From: an uncultured Lacticaseibacillus sp.
GTDB lineage: Bacteria; Bacillota; Bacilli; Lactobacillales; Lactobacillaceae
DNA: 7,333 bases
Assembly: GCA_934339215.1 (NCBI GenBank)
Contig: CAKRHU010000077.1
Location: forward strand, 1-7,333
Direction: 5' to 3'
Shown: positions 5,911-7,333 of the stretch, piece after piece
How the letters are laid out: every line of letters starts with the position of its first letter
Numbering within the stretch: position 1 is the stretch's first letter
Position numbers and translations under genes: made by a program
Notes under the pieces: model-generated
The model's input: the letters and a program-made list of their open reading frames with translations, nothing else
What the model was told of the DNA's origin: nothing
The model's database searches: none

Positions 5911-6717
5911 TTATGGTTTCTCAGTCACATCAGAGCCGAGATATTTCACGGAAAGTTTCTTCAACGTACCATCTTTGCGCAGTTGCGTAAGCGCCTTGTT
6001 GACGGCTTTTTGGAGTTTCGGGGACTTCTTGCTCAACAAAGCCGCAGATTCTGCCGGGGCGGCAACACTTGAATCGAGTTGCTTGGCTTGCAGGCCTTTG
6101 GTCGAGTTGGACTTCTGGTAATCCTTCCAAGCGGATACCGAGTTGATCGAACCATCAACGCGACCGTTTAAAATGGTCCCAACCACAGCAGTGAAGTTCG
6201 AGTTCGGCACGGTTTTGGCGCCGAGTTTCTTAGCGACTGCTTCGTTATCGGTCCCAGTGCCTTCTGCTAAAGTCTTGCCTTTCAGCGTTGAGGCAGTGAC
6301 TGATGATCCTGCCTTGGTGACTAAGATATAAGGCGAGTAAACATAAGTACTGGAGAAGTTGTACTGCTTCTTGCGCGCGGCAGTGGCGGTGATGTTATCC
6401 ATCGCTAAATCAAAGCGACCAGAGCCGACGCCAGCGATCAATGAATCCCATTTGGTTGGGACAATTTTGACCTTTAAGTTGAGTTTTTTGCCAACTGCTT
6501 TGGCTAATTCCACTTCAAAGCCGGTCATTTTACCGTTGTCACGGTAGGCATAAGGCTTATATTCACCTTCCGTACCGACCGTTAAAGTCTTTTTGGTGAT
6601 CAGCTCGGATTGATAAGTGTTTGATTTAGTCGTGGTTTTGCTACTGCCACAAGCAGCCAAGGCAACAGTGCTGAGCAAAACCGCTGCCCCTAAAAGTAGT
6701 CCCCGAAATTTTTTCAT
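5911..6717 (-). CDS. Polar amino acid ABC transporter substrate-binding lipoprotein
   Basis: A 268-residue extracellular receptor for an amino acid importer (SBP_bac_3, PF00497). Residues 1-23 are a lipoprotein signal: basic MKKFR, a hydrophobic core, and a lipobox LAAC whose Cys23 would be lipidated and anchor it to the membrane. The mature domain shows TVGTEGEYKPYAYRDNGKMTG (about 46-66), GFEVELAKAV (66-75), WDSLIAGVGSGRFD (90-103) and the conserved arginine of the TATAARKKQYNFS stretch (R115), which normally holds the ligand carboxylate. The Asp usually expected near GRVDGSIN (185-192) is replaced by Ser193. The start at ATG 6717 follows TAGGAGG (6724-6730), which overlaps the ATPase stop. 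The wording of the binding-site motifs resembles cystine or glutamine receptors, but I cannot settle the ligand. Confidence 0.92.
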   Translation of the reverse strand: MKKFRGLLLGAAVLLSTVALAACGSSKTTTKSNTYQSELITKKTLTVGTEGEYKPYAYRDNGKMTGFEVELAKAVGKKLNLKVKIVPTKWDSLIAGVGSGRFDLAMDNITATAARKKQYNFSSTYVYSPYILVTKAGSSVTASTLKGKTLAEGTGTDNEAVAKKLGAKTVPNSNFTAVVGTILNGRVDGSINSVSAWKDYQKSNSTKGLQAKQLDSSVAAPAESAALLSKKSPKLQKAVNKALTQLRKDGTLKKLSVKYLGSDVTEKP

Positions 6718-6727
6718 AAAACGCCTC

Positions 6728-7333
6728 CTACAGCGTAAACGTCATTGAAGCTAAGAATGCTTGGATCCGGGCGTCATCTGAATTGAAAAAGCCTGCCGTC
6801 GGTCCGTCGTAGCGCATTTTGCCATGTTCCAAAAATAAAATCTTGTTGGCGACTTGCTTGGCAAAAGACATGTTGTGCGTGACGATGATCATCGATTGAT
6901 TCTCGTCATGGATCTTCAACAAGACTTTCAACACTTCCAGTTCCAGTTCTGGATCCAAAGCTGAAGTTGGTTCATCGAGTAGAATGTAGCGCGGATGCAT
7001 CGCCAAGCTGCGGGCGATAGCCACACGTTGGGCTTGCCCGCCAGAAAGTTGGGCAGGATAGCTGTCAGCTTTGTCAGCTAAGCCAACTTGTTGAAGCAGC
7101 TCGCGGGCTTCTTTTTCTGCGTCAGCCTTAGGGGTTTTCAACACATGGACGGGCCCTTCGATGATGTTTTTCAACACCGTCAAATGCGGGAACAAGTTGA
7201 AACTTTGAAACACCATTTCCGTGACTTGGCGCGCGGCTAAGGTGGTTTTAGAGCTGATCGGTTGCGCATAGTCGATGGTGAGATCTTCTAAATGCAGTAC
7301 GCCTGATTCTGGGCGTTCCAATAAGTTCAAACT
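6728..7333 (-). CDS. Polar amino acid ABC transporter ATP-binding protein, partial (5' end outside the window)
   Basis: The C-terminal 202 codons or so of a GlnQ-type ATPase of about 240-250 residues. The visible reading begins SLNLLERPESG, which in this family follows shortly after Walker A, so Walker A and the true start lie beyond the window edge; the TTG at 7328-7330 is internal. Seen in order are the Q-loop FQSFNLFPHLTV, the signature LSGGQAQRVAIARSLA (about 7003-7048), Walker B YILLDEPTSALD (about 6953-6988) and the switch histidine in VTHNM (about 6880). All match the polar amino acid uptake subfamily. Its stop lies 10 bases before the solute-binding protein start and overlaps that gene's ribosome binding site, so the two are one operon. 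The permease gene is not in the window and is presumably upstream. Confidence 0.92.
   Translation of the reverse strand, partial: SLNLLERPESGVLHLEDLTIDYAQPISSKTTLAARQVTEMVFQSFNLFPHLTVLKNIIEGPVHVLKTPKADAEKEARELLQQVGLADKADSYPAQLSGGQAQRVAIARSLAMHPRYILLDEPTSALDPELELEVLKVLLKIHDENQSMIIVTHNMSFAKQVANKILFLEHGKMRYDGPTAGFFNSDDARIQAFLASMTFTL

Noticed and set aside
7328..7330. TTG at 7330 as the start of the last ATPase
   Set aside because: The NLLERPESG segment is internal in this family, and Walker A, which must precede it, is missing; the gene is simply cut by the window edge.
1..7333. CRISPR array, insertion sequence, tRNA/rRNA, riboswitch or phage gene
   Set aside because: No repeat-spacer pattern, transposase or inverted terminal repeats, cloverleaf or long structured leader was seen on reading both strands. 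Intergenic gaps are all under about 150 bases and are accounted for by promoters and terminators.

Overview
The window looks like chromosomal DNA from a low-to-moderate-GC Firmicute, most likely a member of the Lactobacillaceae (Lacticaseibacillus-like). The grounds are strong AGGAGG-type ribosome binding sites, TTGACA/TACACT-type promoters, U-tract terminators, a YtrA-type GntR regulator beside ABC-2 exporters, and a Gram-positive lipoprotein solute-binding protein. The genus is an inference from style and cannot be proved from this window.

Layout. (1) Positions 25-2615, + strand: a tightly coupled four-gene operon of a GntR/YtrA-type repressor, an ABC ATPase with a non-canonical signature motif, and two six-helix membrane proteins that look like diverged paralogues. 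Adjacent genes overlap by a few bases, and a terminator follows at 2614-2648. (2) Positions 2663-5307, + strand: a second, independent exporter operon. A good sigma-A promoter (2668-2696) drives a DrrA/CcmA-type ATPase, an ABC-2 permease with a large extracytoplasmic domain, and a TetR/AcrR repressor. Two copies of a 16-bp palindrome lie over the -35 box and just after the predicted transcription start, and are probably the TetR operators. (3) Positions 5311-5829, - strand: a GNAT acetyltransferase, convergent with the TetR gene and sharing a bidirectional terminator with it. (4) Positions 5911-7333, - strand: the end of a polar amino acid uptake operon, with an ATPase cut by the window edge followed by its lipoprotein solute-binding protein.

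The first two operons are different classes of ABC exporter side by side, each with its own one-component repressor (GntR first in its operon, TetR last). This is typical of envelope-stress or drug/peptide efflux loci. The amino acid importer and the acetyltransferase are ordinary neighbours with no evident functional link.

The main anomalies are two. The TetR gene is frameshifted: an apparent 1-base loss near 5092-5095 splits a 216-residue repressor, and the rest of its C-terminal domain reads in another frame up to 5272. The other is the pair of matching palindromes at its operon's promoter. Together they suggest an exporter whose repressor may be disabled while its operators remain intact. 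I see no tRNA, rRNA, CRISPR array, insertion sequence or phage gene.
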